Part shown: positions 1-10,671 of the stretch, piece after piece
How the letters are laid out: each line of letters opens with the position of its first letter
How positions within the stretch are numbered: position 1 is the stretch's first letter
Assembly (NCBI GenBank): GCA_027943335.1
Contig: BSBK01000764.1
Location: 841,001-905,000 of the forward strand
Reading direction: 5' to 3'
Length of the DNA stretch: 64,000 bases
Source: Chamaecyparis obtusa
Taxonomy: Eukaryota; Streptophyta; Pinopsida; Cupressales; Cupressaceae
Program-made: the position numbers and the translations under genes
Notes under the pieces: model-generated
What the model was told of the DNA's origin: nothing
The model's input: only the letters and a program-made list of their open reading frames with translations
The model's database searches: none

Positions 1-290
1 CATCTTGGTAGAGATTCTATTTTTGCTACCGAGGTGCCTGTTTCCAGGTTTTCACCAAGGCACTTTTTTTTTTTATATTTTTTATATATTTTTTTTTTTT
101 GTATTTTTCATTTTTTCAATTTTTTTGTACTTTTGATATTTTTTTGATTTTTTTGTACTTTTGATATATTTCTTTTTTTTGTGAATCATCAAGGCGCCTA
201 TTGCTAGGTTTTCACCAAGATGTTCATTTTTTCAGGACTTTTTCCGATTTTTAATATTTTTTTTAGGACATTTACCAAGCACTGAATGCC
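1..290 (-). other. 3' UTR of T1 with two GNRA-hairpin motifs
   Basis: Downstream of the pol stop (minus strand) the sequence is A-rich with two copies of a motif containing GGTGAAAACCT. One spans about 185-232 and has stem-loop CCTA-GCAA-TAGG (197-208). The other spans about 25-63 and has CCTG-GAAA-CAGG (37-48). Both loops fit GNRA and the stems covary. The same motif occurs twice after pol in T3. The polypurine tract and 3' LTR lie outside the window. Confidence 0.75.
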
Positions 291-3200
291 TTAGGCATAG
301 AATTTCTTTAGATGGAGAACGTTGATTGGTTCTCGGAGCTGTTCTCCTTCAGTGGTTGAGAGTTGATAGGCACCAGAGCCAAAAGTAGCAGTGATTACAA
401 AGGGACCCAACCAATTGGGTTCGAACTTCCCCTTGCGTTCTCGATGTGATTGATTTTTAGGATTTTCTCTCAACACTAGATCGCCAACCTGAAATTCTCT
501 ATGTCTGACATTCTTGTTGTAGCCTCTAGACATTCTCTTTTGATATACTCTGAGATGATCATACGCTGCTTGTCTGCGCTCATCTAGTAGTTCAAGTTCT
601 TGTAACCTCGACACTCTGTAGTCTTCATCAGTGACAAGTCCATGCATTCTAATCCTGAGTGATGGGATTTCAACCTCAATAGGCAGTACCGCTTCAGACC
701 CATAAACTAAAGCGAAAGGTGTAGCCCCTGTAGGCGTTCTGATACTAGTTCTGTATGCCCAGAGAGCTGGATTGATCATCAGATGCCAGTCTCTTCCTGT
801 TTTATTCACTGTTCTGTGCAAGATCTTCAGGAGATTTTTGTTTGAAGCCTCAGCTTGTCCGTTCCCTTGAGGATAGTAGATAGATGACCAATGTTGAGTA
901 ATTTTGAACTTGGCACATAAGTCATCTAGGTCCTTGTTTTTGAATTGTCCCCCGTTATCTGTGATTATAGAGTGAGGGATCCCATATCTGCAAATGATGT
1001 AATTCAGGATGAACATAGAGATCTGTTTCCCCGTTGCTTGTGTTAGAGGAACTGCTTCTACCCATTTTGTAAAATAATCTGTAGCTTTGATTATATGGGT
1101 ATGTCCATTAGAAGAGTGCGGATGGATAGCACCTATGAGATCAAATGCCCATTGTTGAAAAGGCCATTGTGTAGTAAAAGGAATCAGATCTCTCCCTGGA
1201 GCATGAATCAAGTTGCCATGTACTTGACACTGTTGACAGTTTTTAGCAAATTTAATAGCTTCTTTTTCCATTTCAGGCCAATAATACCCAGCCCTAATAA
1301 GTTTTCGAGCTAACGTTAACCCGTTCGAGTGTGACCCACATATACCCTCATGGACTTCCTCTAATGCACGTTGAGACTCTTCTCGTTCTAAACATCTAAG
1401 CAGTGTACCATCTAGACCTCGTTTGTACAGATCATTACCAATGATGACATATCGGGATGCGGATCGGATAAGGTTTCGTTTCTCAAAACGGTTAAAGGAC
1501 TCAGGGATGATTTGGTCGTGGAGATAGGAGAACAAATTTTTGTAGTGAGATGAGTCATAACTTACAACAGTGCAGATCATGCGGGTTTCAGGGGAGTCAT
1601 ATGCAGGATAGGATAGGGCTTCCACCAGGAACTCGTAGTGTAGTTCATGTTCAGGCTGTTGTAAAAGAGTAGATAATGTTGCCATTGCATCAGCAGCCTT
1701 ATTCTCCATTCTGGGTATTTGCTCAAATGTGATAGAGATGAAGTATTTCTTTAGATCATCGACCATTCTCTTGTAAGGAATGAGCTTTTCATCTTTGGTT
1801 TGGTACACATCATTGACCTGGTGGATGACTAGTTGTGAGTCTCCATGAATGTGCATCTCTGTAACTCTCCACTGTATTGCCATTTTCATACCATTGAGAA
1901 GTGCCTCATATTCAGCAATATTGTTTGTGCAAGGAAACTTTAATCTGAATGCTTTGGGTATCGAGTATCCTTGAGGAGTAATGAACAATATGCCTACGCC
2001 GGATCCATTCTGTGTGTAGGAGCCATCAAAGAATAATCGCCATGCTCTAGAAGAGAGGTGCATGATAGAGGAATCGGGAAATTCCATTTGCATGGGTGTA
2101 TCATCAAACAGTGGTGCTTCAGCTAACTGATCAGCAATGACCTGTCCTTTGATAGCTTTTCTTTCAACATATTCAATGTCAAATTCGCTCAAGAGCATGA
2201 CCCATTTAGCTAGTCTACCTGTGAGGGCAGCTTTGCTTAGGAGATATTTCAGTGGATCAATTTTAGCTACCAAATGAGTAGTATGAGCTAACATATAGTG
2301 TCTCAATTTCTGTGATGCAAAGATCACAGCGAGACATGCCTTCTCTATCATTGAGTAGTTCTTCTCATAGGCCACTAAAGTTCGGCTGATATAGTAGATG
2401 GCTCTTTCTTTCTTGTTCTCATCATGCTGTGCTAGCAATGCCCCCAGTGATGTATCTGTTGCGGAGACATATAATATTAATGGCTTCCCATGAATAGGAG
2501 GCATCAATATAGGTGGATTTGATAGATACTTCTTGATATGTTTAAAGTTGTTCTCGCATTCTTCATTCCATGCAAAGGTCACACCTTTATGTAATGTTTT
2601 TGTAAAAGGTTGTGAGATGTCTGCTAGCTGTGATATGAATCTTCTGATAGATTGAACTCTGCCTTGCAACGTCCTCATTTGATTGATATTTGTGGGAGGT
2701 TGCATCTCTATTATAGCCTTGACCTTAGCTGGATCAACTTCAATGCCTTTCTTGGAGACGATGTATCCTAGGAGCTTTCCAGAAGTGACTCCAAAAGCAC
2801 ACTTTTTAGGATTTAGTCGAAGACTAAATTTTTCCATTCTGTCGAGGATCATGCTCAAGTCTGTTAGATGTTCAGTTCTAATCATGGATTTTGCCAAGGT
2901 ATCATCTACGTAATCCTCCATTGTTCTATGCATCATATCATGAAAAATAGATGTCATTGCTCTTTGATATGTAGCTCCAGCATTTTTGAGTCCGAATGGC
3001 ATAACATTCCAACAGAAAGTTCCCCACGCACATGTGAAAGCTGTTTTCTCTTGATCTTCTGGAGCAATTTTGATTTGGTTGTATCCCGAAAAGCCATCCA
3101 TTAAGGAATACATTTCATAGCCCGCAGTCATGTCCACTATCATATCAATGTTAGGTAGTGGGAAGTCATCCTTAGGGCATGCTCTGTTCACATCTCTAAA

Positions 3201-6095
3201 GTCCGTGCACACTCTGATTGAACCATCTCGTTTGGAAACAGGTACAATGTTGGAAATCCACTCAGCATAGTCTATGACACGGATGAATCCAGCTTTTAGG
3301 AGTTTTTCTAGTTCTGCTTTGACTAAGAGTGCAACATGAGGATGCATCTTTCTCAATTTTTGTTTCATTGGTTTTACTCCGGGAGCAATGGATAGATGGT
3401 GCATAATGAGATTGGGATCCAATCCTGGCATATCTGAATATTTCCATGCAAAGTTGATCTTTTTCTCTGATAAGAAGATAGTGAAGTTTTGTTTCTCTTC
3501 GTCTGATAGAGATTGTGCTACATGTACCAATTGTGGTTCCTCTATTGTACCCAAATTGATGGATTGAGTTGGCTCAATCAGAACTGGAGATCTATCCTGT
3601 AAATGACTTGGAAGGACATCAAATATCTCATCCTTAGGTGCCTCAGAGAGGTTTTCACCTTCAGATACGTCTTTTCTTTTTACTTTTGTCGGTTCTGAGA
3701 CTGCCACAAAGTGGTTTTCACCCTCAGAACTCTTTTTCTTTTTCTTTTTACTCTTGTTTTTCTGACTAAGATATTTGATGTCCGACTCGGTCATGCTGAC
3801 ACTCGGTTCACTGATGGAAGTACTCATAGGCTCAACTGCATTGAGGTAGCAGGCAAGGGCATAGTCATTTGGGAAGGTATACATACCATGGTTTGGGTTG
3901 GTGGAAGTTTGGTCGATAAGATCAGGGCGTTGGATAGTCAAAGCGGGAAAGGCTTGGGATATGGTGTTCACGGATGTGGATATGTCATCATTGGTCCTAA
4001 CCTGACGCTCAAGTTCAAAGGTGATATTACAACTCAGAATGTTCAATTCGTGAATAGGCTCAACATCATCATAGGAGTCCTCTTCAGCCATAGGTGGATC
4101 AGACACGTTAAGTTCATTGTTTCGCTCTAGACCTACGTTGGGTTGAGAGACATATTGGTGAATAACATCAATAGATTTCTCTGTTATAAGCTCATCTTCT
4201 TCTGGAATGGCACCCCATTCATAATCATTTGACTCATCTTCTGATTCAGAATCTCTAGGAAATCTTAGAAAGTGCGTGAAATTAGGATGAATACCCCAAG
4301 AAGGATTACCCTCAGTCTCTGACTTGAATTCATATTCATGGGAATCAGTGTCAGAATAACTACCCCCTACTTCTTGATCAGTTTGATTGCCTTCGAGATT
4401 GGCTGGTTCTTGTGGTACAACCATCTCTTGCGCTACAGTAGGTTCTTGTGTTTCTACTACATTAATTCTTCTGATAGGATCATCTGTATCATCAAGAAGA
4501 TCTTTGATCTCTTTAGGCAATTTTTCATAGGGGATAAGCTCAGAGCTATCTGAATCATCATCAGAGGGTTCTGTTTCTTCTTTCTTAAGAAGGGGTTCTC
4601 CTGGTGCAATTTGTTCTATGACATGAGAACAACCACCTCTGAGATGATAGGGTTTCTTTTTAAACCCTATGCCACCAGTATCTTTTTTGGCTCGACCAAT
4701 ATGTGAAATGGGGGTCACAAGACCCTTTCCCCTAATTCCTAGAGGTCCTTGACCAGAATATCCCATCTTGGCTATCAATTTGTTTCCTGGACCATATGAA
4801 TTAGAAGGGACTGTAGGTGCTATAGATTCACTAGGTTGAACAATTTTAGATTCAGAATCCTCTTTATATAGCCATGCCAGCACAGCTTCATCCTCTTCAA
4901 ATTCTTGTTTAGATACTTGCTCCACCACAAAATGTCTTTTGTATGCTTCCATAGGTTCCTTAGGTTCTGATTTAGACTGCTTCAAGGATTGGCCATATGA
5001 CTTAGGTGAGATTGGGAGAGATGTCAGAGACAAGACTGGCTCTATAGTGTATTCTCCCATCCCATTTTCTTTGATATTGATCTCTTTAGCAATGTCATCC
5101 ATCTTAGATGTGGAAGCCACATTTTGTTGCTTGATGGAAGATTCTCTATTATTGGGAACAAGTTTATCGGCACTTTCCTTCAATGTATTGCAAGTTGTAC
5201 TCAGATCAGCTGGGATAGTAACCTCCACTCCTTCATAGGGAAATTTCAAGCATTGATGGTATGTTGAAGGAATAGCCTGCATTTCATGTATCCAGGGTCT
5301 CCCTAGAAGGATATTGTAAGCTAATGGTAGATCGAGCACCTGACATGTGGTATCTTTGATGACTGGACCCACCCGGATGGGCAAGACAATGGTGCCTTTA
5401 GAAGCTCTTTCTTGTTCATCATAGGCTTTTATGGTGATCTTCTTTCGAGGATCAATAGCCATCTCTGAGAATCCCAACTGTGTGATTAAGTTGTAAGAAC
5501 AAATGTTGAGGCCTGCGCCCCCATCTATCAACACACGTTTGACTCGACGGTTCTGGATCAAGACTTCTATGTGCAAGGGCTGATTATGTGGGTGACTTAG
5601 GGAGTTGTCATCCTCTTCTGAAAAGGAGATATATTGCGGAGATGTTAGATGACCAACCATAGTTTGGAACCTGTCTAGATCTAGATCATTAGGAACATTA
5701 GAGCTGAGCAAAGCTTTGTCTAGGATATCTCGGTGAGCTGGAGAGATTCGAAGTAACTCAAACATAGAGATTTTGGCATTGGTATGCTGGAGTTGTTGTA
5801 CGATGCTGTAAGATGTAGGTCTGGTATCCTTTGGATTGGGAGTTTTCGAGGCAACCTTCTGCTTAGAAGCAGATGTGAGATTGAAAGGTATCTTAGGGAC
5901 AGCAAATGAATTTGGTGTTTGTCCTTTCAGATGTGTCTGAGCTTGTGATCTGGTAACTGCATTAGCTGAGGAATGATTTCTATCTCTTCGTAGAATCGTG
6001 ATGACATTACAGCTCTCAGAGAGGCATGGTTCCACCATATTGATGACAGCATCATTTCCAGGGTAACCATAGTTGACTTTTGCCCCCATGTTAGG
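291..6095 (-). CDS. pol: Pol of T1: protease, G-patch-like, RT, RNase H, archaeal-type RNase H, integrase
   Basis: The frame is continuous with gag; only the TAG at 6096-6098 separates them, and the first ATG is at 6089. Counted from that ATG (1932 residues): retropepsin with LIDGGAG at about 187-193; a G-patch-like glycine-rich segment at 434-475; an acidic, Lys-rich linker at 500-830; RT with SRDGS-like motifs and YVDD at 1060-1063; an RT-linked RNase H whose first acidic residue is lost (LYVSATDTSLG at about 1206); a second RNase H at 1351-1475 with FFDGS, EYEALLNG, GDSQL and NKAADA, so its catalytic acids are kept; integrase with an HHCC finger (about 1580-1621) and DDE at D1650, D1711 and E1747. 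Reverse transcription, Gag-Pol cleavage and integration follow from these families. No stop or frameshift is seen inside pol. It ends KKFYA then TAA. Confidence 0.95.
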   Translation of the reverse strand, partial: PNMGAKVNYGYPGNDAVINMVEPCLSESCNVITILRRDRNHSSANAVTRSQAQTHLKGQTPNSFAVPKIPFNLTSASKQKVASKTPNPKDTRPTSYSIVQQLQHTNAKISMFELLRISPAHRDILDKALLSSNVPNDLDLDRFQTMVGHLTSPQYISFSEEDDNSLSHPHNQPLHIEVLIQNRRVKRVLIDGGAGLNICSYNLITQLGFSEMAIDPRKKITIKAYDEQERASKGTIVLPIRVGPVIKDTTCQVLDLPLAYNILLGRPWIHEMQAIPSTYHQCLKFPYEGVEVTIPADLSTTCNTLKESADKLVPNNRESSIKQQNVASTSKMDDIAKEINIKENGMGEYTIEPVLSLTSLPISPKSYGQSLKQSKSEPKEPMEAYKRHFVVEQVSKQEFEEDEAVLAWLYKEDSESKIVQPSESIAPTVPSNSYGPGNKLIAKMGYSGQGPLGIRGKGLVTPISHIGRAKKDTGGIGFKKKPYHLRGGCSHVIEQIAPGEPLLKKEETEPSDDDSDSSELIPYEKLPKEIKDLLDDTDDPIRRINVVETQEPTVAQEMVVPQEPANLEGNQTDQEVGGSYSDTDSHEYEFKSETEGNPSWGIHPNFTHFLRFPRDSESEDESNDYEWGAIPEEDELITEKSIDVIHQYVSQPNVGLERNNELNVSDPPMAEEDSYDDVEPIHELNILSCNITFELERQVRTNDDISTSVNTISQAFPALTIQRPDLIDQTSTNPNHGMYTFPNDYALACYLNAVEPMSTSISEPSVSMTESDIKYLSQKNKSKKKKKKSSEGENHFVAVSEPTKVKRKDVSEGENLSEAPKDEIFDVLPSHLQDRSPVLIEPTQSINLGTIEEPQLVHVAQSLSDEEKQNFTIFLSEKKINFAWKYSDMPGLDPNLIMHHLSIAPGVKPMKQKLRKMHPHVALLVKAELEKLLKAGFIRVIDYAEWISNIVPVSKRDGSIRVCTDFRDVNRACPKDDFPLPNIDMIVDMTAGYEMYSLMDGFSGYNQIKIAPEDQEKTAFTCAWGTFCWNVMPFGLKNAGATYQRAMTSIFHDMMHRTMEDYVDDTLAKSMIRTEHLTDLSMILDRMEKFSLRLNPKKCAFGVTSGKLLGYIVSKKGIEVDPAKVKAIIEMQPPTNINQMRTLQGRVQSIRRFISQLADISQPFTKTLHKGVTFAWNEECENNFKHIKKYLSNPPILMPPIHGKPLILYVSATDTSLGALLAQHDENKKERAIYYISRTLVAYEKNYSMIEKACLAVIFASQKLRHYMLAHTTHLVAKIDPLKYLLSKAALTGRLAKWVMLLSEFDIEYVERKAIKGQVIADQLAEAPLFDDTPMQMEFPDSSIMHLSSRAWRLFFDGSYTQNGSGVGILFITPQGYSIPKAFRLKFPCTNNIAEYEALLNGMKMAIQWRVTEMHIHGDSQLVIHQVNDVYQTKDEKLIPYKRMVDDLKKYFISITFEQIPRMENKAADAMATLSTLLQQPEHELHYEFLVEALSYPAYDSPETRMICTVVSYDSSHYKNLFSYLHDQIIPESFNRFEKRNLIRSASRYVIIGNDLYKRGLDGTLLRCLEREESQRALEEVHEGICGSHSNGLTLARKLIRAGYYWPEMEKEAIKFAKNCQQCQVHGNLIHAPGRDLIPFTTQWPFQQWAFDLIGAIHPHSSNGHTHIIKATDYFTKWVEAVPLTQATGKQISMFILNYIICRYGIPHSIITDNGGQFKNKDLDDLCAKFKITQHWSSIYYPQGNGQAEASNKNLLKILHRTVNKTGRDWHLMINPALWAYRTSIRTPTGATPFALVYGSEAVLPIEVEIPSLRIRMHGLVTDEDYRVSRLQELELLDERRQAAYDHLRVYQKRMSRGYNKNVRHREFQVGDLVLRENPKNQSHRERKGKFEPNWLGPFVITATFGSGAYQLSTTEGEQLREPINVLHLKKFYA

Positions 6096-7760
6096 CTAAG
6101 AAGTGGAAACTCCCTTGCCATGTTGTGGAAAAGGTTCTGTAAATGCTGTGTGATCATTATTGCTGGTAGGATTATCGATTGTGATGTCCCCTTGATCTAT
6201 CAAGTCTTGAATGGTATGCTTCAAATGGAAGCATCCATTAGTTCTGTGGCCTTTAGTTTGATGGAAAGCACAAAATTCATTATCTTTCCACCAACATGGT
6301 TTTGGATCCGGATCAGGTTTTCGGATTGGTGGTAAAGAGATCATGTTATCAGCTATCAGGGTCCTCAGAGCAGATTCCAAAGATTCTCCCAGGGGAGTAA
6401 ACTTTCGTTTATTATCCCATCGTTTGAATGGCTTCTTTGGAGATGGTTCAGTAGATTTTTGCTCTGAAGCTTCAATGGCTTTGGTGGCAAGGGTGAGATT
6501 GTAGGCCGGTGCCTTTGATGGGGTGTGGATAGTGTCAACAACACCGTCAGAGACGATACCTTTGTTTCTATTCCAGGTCTTGTTTTTATCTTTTGAGCTA
6601 GATCCCGATTCAGACTTGTCCTTTTGAAGTGTGATTTCTCCTTTCTTGACAAGTACTTTCTCAATCTTGATTGCATTATCCACCATTTTATCAAAAGATA
6701 CATGATCTTGCATTTGCAATGGATAGTTGAGCTCTGGAACAAGGTTATTGATAAAGATTTCAAGTTTCTCCATTTCAGGAATTGGTCTAGCATATAAAGA
6801 AAACTTCTTTCGCCACCTCTTGAGAAAAGTTAGGAATGATTCCCCTGGATATTGCTTGAGGTTACAGATATCGATCATGGTAATCGGATGTTGAATATTG
6901 TAGGAATATTGTTGATAAAACAATTTAATCAATTCCTCAAAAGTTTTGATTGTAGAAGGTAATCTTGAAAACCACTGAATGGATGCTCCTCCCAAGGATC
7001 TAGGAAAAAGACGCATTAGATAAGTCGGTTCATGCATGAATTCCATGGATTGTGTACAGAACTCTCTGACATGATCTTGAGGATCAGAGTGCCCGTCATA
7101 TTTGTCATACTTTGGTATCTCCACTCTTTTTGGGAATGGAGGCATATACAAGTCTTTGTCAAAAGGGAAAGGACAAAGGGCCTCCATGGAGAATTCCTTG
7201 GGTTCCTTCTCTTTCTCAATTTTATTCATTTTGACCTGCATAGCGTGCAGCTGGTTCATTATGGCCGTCATCGGAGTTTCTTCCTCATGTGTGATGATAT
7301 CTTCGACATTGAAGTGAGGAGGAAGTTTAGCTCCTTCTTGGGCTAATTGCAAAAAGTATGCCTCTCTATCCATTTTCAAGAAATGCCTCATCATTCTTTT
7401 GAATTCATCATCATTCTGACACCGATGGATTTCAGAGGGTGTAGGGTCTTGGTCGGCATTATGTTGAGAATGGTGTCCCTGGGATCCTCCTCCTAGAGAA
7501 CCATGGTTTGTCCCTGCTTGAGACATGGTAGGAGTTTTTGGGCTCCCTGGAATAGATTGAGGAAGAGTTTGTTGATTACCTCTGTGAGTTGATAGAGGAG
7601 GTATGTAACCAGTTTTTAATCGAAAGTTACCGAGACCGTCGTCTTCGTAGATACCTGACTTGATGAGTTGTTCAAGAGTTGGACCCGGGGTATTGGTCAA
7701 AAGTAAGTTCTGAGATGTTTCTTCTGATTTCTTGTGTGAAGAAGCTCTGGTCTCCACCAT
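6096..7760 (-). CDS. gag: Gag of T1 (Tat-lineage capsid/nucleocapsid polyprotein)
   Basis: This encodes the structural polyprotein that builds the cytoplasmic virus-like particle and packages element RNA. The open frame reaches 7808, but I place the start at 7760: the protein then begins MVETRAS, while the 16 residues before it are hydrophobic and unlike Gag. That leaves about 554 residues. The middle holds a retrotransposon Gag core (a PxYDKYDGHSDPQDHV segment, then RSLGGASIQWF). The C terminus has the compact Zn-binding motif FCAFHQTKGHRTNGC (C-x2-H-x4-H-x4-C) followed by LKHTIQDLID, both typical of Tat Gags and also present in T2 and T3. The frame ends with TAG at 6096-6098, in phase with pol. 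Confidence 0.9.
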   Translation of the reverse strand: MVETRASSHKKSEETSQNLLLTNTPGPTLEQLIKSGIYEDDGLGNFRLKTGYIPPLSTHRGNQQTLPQSIPGSPKTPTMSQAGTNHGSLGGGSQGHHSQHNADQDPTPSEIHRCQNDDEFKRMMRHFLKMDREAYFLQLAQEGAKLPPHFNVEDIITHEEETPMTAIMNQLHAMQVKMNKIEKEKEPKEFSMEALCPFPFDKDLYMPPFPKRVEIPKYDKYDGHSDPQDHVREFCTQSMEFMHEPTYLMRLFPRSLGGASIQWFSRLPSTIKTFEELIKLFYQQYSYNIQHPITMIDICNLKQYPGESFLTFLKRWRKKFSLYARPIPEMEKLEIFINNLVPELNYPLQMQDHVSFDKMVDNAIKIEKVLVKKGEITLQKDKSESGSSSKDKNKTWNRNKGIVSDGVVDTIHTPSKAPAYNLTLATKAIEASEQKSTEPSPKKPFKRWDNKRKFTPLGESLESALRTLIADNMISLPPIRKPDPDPKPCWWKDNEFCAFHQTKGHRTNGCFHLKHTIQDLIDQGDITIDNPTSNNDHTAFTEPFPQHGKGVSTS

Positions 7761-10671
7761 TAACTTTGAATGAAACAGAAGAAAAGGATGAAGACAACTG
7801 AAGAACAATTTGATTCGAGAAAATCGGATGGCGCAACCTTGTCAAGATTATGATAGTTTTGAAGATCTGATGAGATGTGGGTGAAGGAAACTGTGCCCTG
7901 GATGTATGGGATAGATCGCCCAAAAGATAGCGGACACGAGTTCTCAACACTTAGTTTGTTTTTGAAGATTGATTGATTAAAGATTGATAGTTATGACAAG
8001 GTTTTGACACGAGATAAAAAGGACTCAAATTGATCAAACAGAAGACTAGATCGGATTCAAAAGATCAAACTCAGAAAATGGTAGAATGCTCAATAGCTAC
8101 TGCTCTGTTCCTGACACAATGATATTTTTGACAGATTCTGGAACTAGGCTGGAAACATTGGATATCTTGCAATTTGACAATTTCTGACAACTTTCTCAAA
8201 TTTTTCCAAACGACACTCTGCAGACTCGTACGACACTGGGTAGTCTATGAAATGACAGTTGCTAAACTCATACGACAGCTGGGTAATACTGAAATGACAC
8301 TTGACAAAACTCGTACGACTTTTGACTTCTTGAAATGACTTTTGACTCCAGAAAGAACTTTACGTCAATTTTTGCAAAATTTAAGATTTTCAGTTTTGGA
8401 TTGTTTGCAAATTGTACTGTCCAAATTTTGAAGGTTATACCAGATTTGATCATTTTTTAATAGCCAAGTAGATAAATAAGCACGCAGAATAGCAAGCAAG
8501 TGATTCCAAGCACGTCTGAAAACAATGAACAAGGGCAAAAGCAACCTTGCGCATGAACAATCAAGTGACCAAATTGTGCTAATCCCTGAGAGTACTAATT
8601 GTGTATGTTCTGAAAAGTTTTGCAATAACACACATATACCTGAGAATGAAAAATTGGCCTCTCTAAGGTTTTTAGTAATGGTTTGACTCTGCAACTTTTA
8701 TGATTCAAAGGGGTGAACTCCAATCCCGGCGCACCAGGGTTTTGACACAGTCCGAGAACTTAATCTTCAAGAGCTGCTAGGGAGATCTGACAACCCAACA
8801 ATGAACCATACCCGTGGAGATTTCTTCCACAAGGACATTTATATAGCGGCTGTCACTACCACGGCGAAAATGGCTATGACCGCTTGAGGTTCCGTCAACG
8901 CAGTTTGCCCTGTGAAGGGATTGTCCGCTACGGTTAACCCTCTCTAAAGATGACTCACAGAGTTATACCACAAGGGGACTTGGCTCCAGATTCAAGGTTT
9001 TGACACCTCTTCACTTTTAACCCAAACAAAGCAAGCAGATTAATCCGACACGCTAAGACAAAGTTTTGTTCCACCAAGGTCTGTGATATCAACTCCACGT
9101 GATCTATCAACCTCTCCGGGGAGAGAATGTATCAATCAATAAGAGAAGATGCACTAACCAATTTTGATTCACCAAAGCTTGTGATATCAACCCTACGTGA
9201 TCTATCAACCTCTCCGGAGAGAGAATGTGTCGATCACTAAGAGAAGATGCACTAACCAAGTTGAATGTGAAACGCACTAAGTATCCTCCCTACCTACAAG
9301 GATTCTGTCATCAAGAAGGATTTCGCTGGGAATCCAATCTTTCAAGAATCACGAATAGTGTTCATAGGGCCTAATTACTATGTGAGCACAGATATATGTT
9401 CTGAAAGTAAATCTACCAAAAGCATTCAAAAAGTAGAAAGAGGAACACTTAACGCTTAAAGCAAATATGAGATGAGTCCACAAGGTGGAACACTTAACAC
9501 CTCACACAAGCTAAAAATGAGTCCCCAACTTAGAAAACAAGTGAGTTCCTAAAAGCACAAAAGGGTTGCCAAGTGGAACATTTAACGCTTCTGTCCTGTT
9601 GACCCCTCCCCTTTATGGCGCTGAGATTGCAACCACGGGGCGGAAATGAGGGGCCGGCGGATTAGCGAGTCCAATAACCCAAGATAGCAATCAAGATCAA
9701 TCACAAGTATTCTAAGACTACTTAATGAATCCTTAAGGGTTCACAACCTAGTATCAATTATGCAAGTGTGTAGAAATAGATCAAAAGCATGAAAAGATGC
9801 ACACAAGCTTGACACATAAGAGATTTATTTTAAGTCCCAAATCAAAATATTATTAGATGAAGGAGAATACCTGGGATCCTTGCAACGCACTTAGTAGATT
9901 TTGCTTGATTTTTAGCAATTTTTGTTGAGCTTTTCCATGCAAGCAAGTGACGAACTCTCCAACAAGCAAACAAGCAAACAAGATATGCAAAATATATTCA
10001 ACTTATGAAAACCATAGGGTTAGCTCTAAAAATCAATTATTATCAGTAATAATAACCAGCAATCAACCCAAATGACAACTCATATCATTCATTGAACCAT
10101 GTAAAAAAAATAAGTGCATACCCATCACAAAACTTTATTATTTTTTTTTTTGCATTTGACCTAGTCAACAAGATCTAATTTTTTTGATATGATTTTGGCC
10201 ACAAAAATAGAAATTTAGAATAGAGACCCCTGCTAAAAAACAGAGAGCTTTCCAAAAATGCAAAAATTTTAGAAAAACCTCTTCATTTGTGCCCTAGAGA
10301 CCCATTTTATCAAAACAGACCAGTTTTTGTAAATTGACTATTTGAGCTATGATATCATGTCCAAATTTAAAATACAAAGAATGGACCCCCTGTATAATTT
10401 AAAGAGCTTTCCGAAAATATAAAAATTTTCGAAAAATATGCTGATTTGCGTCAGATATTAATTTTTTCCGGAATTTCAAGAAAAAATTATTAAAAATTCA
10501 AAACATCTCAGAAAATTCTAAATTTTTTACTGTAGCTTTCATGACATGTCACCAACCTGCAAAAAAAATTTCAGATCAAAATTCCAAGCCGTTTGGGAGA
10601 TAAAATTAAATCTTTGAAACTTTGGGGTTTTAGCTCCCAAAAAAATCAAAACTAGCATGCAAAGGTGGGTT
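7761..10671 (-). promoter_or_regulatory. Long 5' leader of T1 (non-coding)
   Basis: About 2.9 kb lie between the primer site and gag, with no convincing ORF. Contents: two diverged ~160-bp repeats near 10230-10430; a block at about 9420-9720 that matches the T4 leader (62500-62810) closely, including a GC-rich stretch and repeats of GTTAAGTGTTCCAC; a 98-bp tandem duplication; a block at about 8545-8600 shared with T3 and T4; and a run of short repeats containing CTCGTACGAC at 8215-8340. Conservation between elements with different LTRs suggests RNA signals for packaging, dimerisation or translation, but no function is shown. Confidence 0.7.
9072..9267. repeat. 98-bp tandem duplication in the T1 leader
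   Basis: Two copies with a period of 98 bp, starting at 9072 and 9170, each beginning caccaa and containing cctctccgg and aagagaagatgcactaacca. They differ at roughly ten positions. I see no equivalent in the T4 leader. Confidence 0.85.

Noticed and set aside
3711..4130. 139-codon plus-strand ORF with a hydrophobic start
   Set aside because: Antisense to the acidic linker of the intact T1 pol; no independent support.
6365..6793. 142-codon minus-strand ORF within gag
   Set aside because: Out of frame with the well-supported T1 gag; a shadow.
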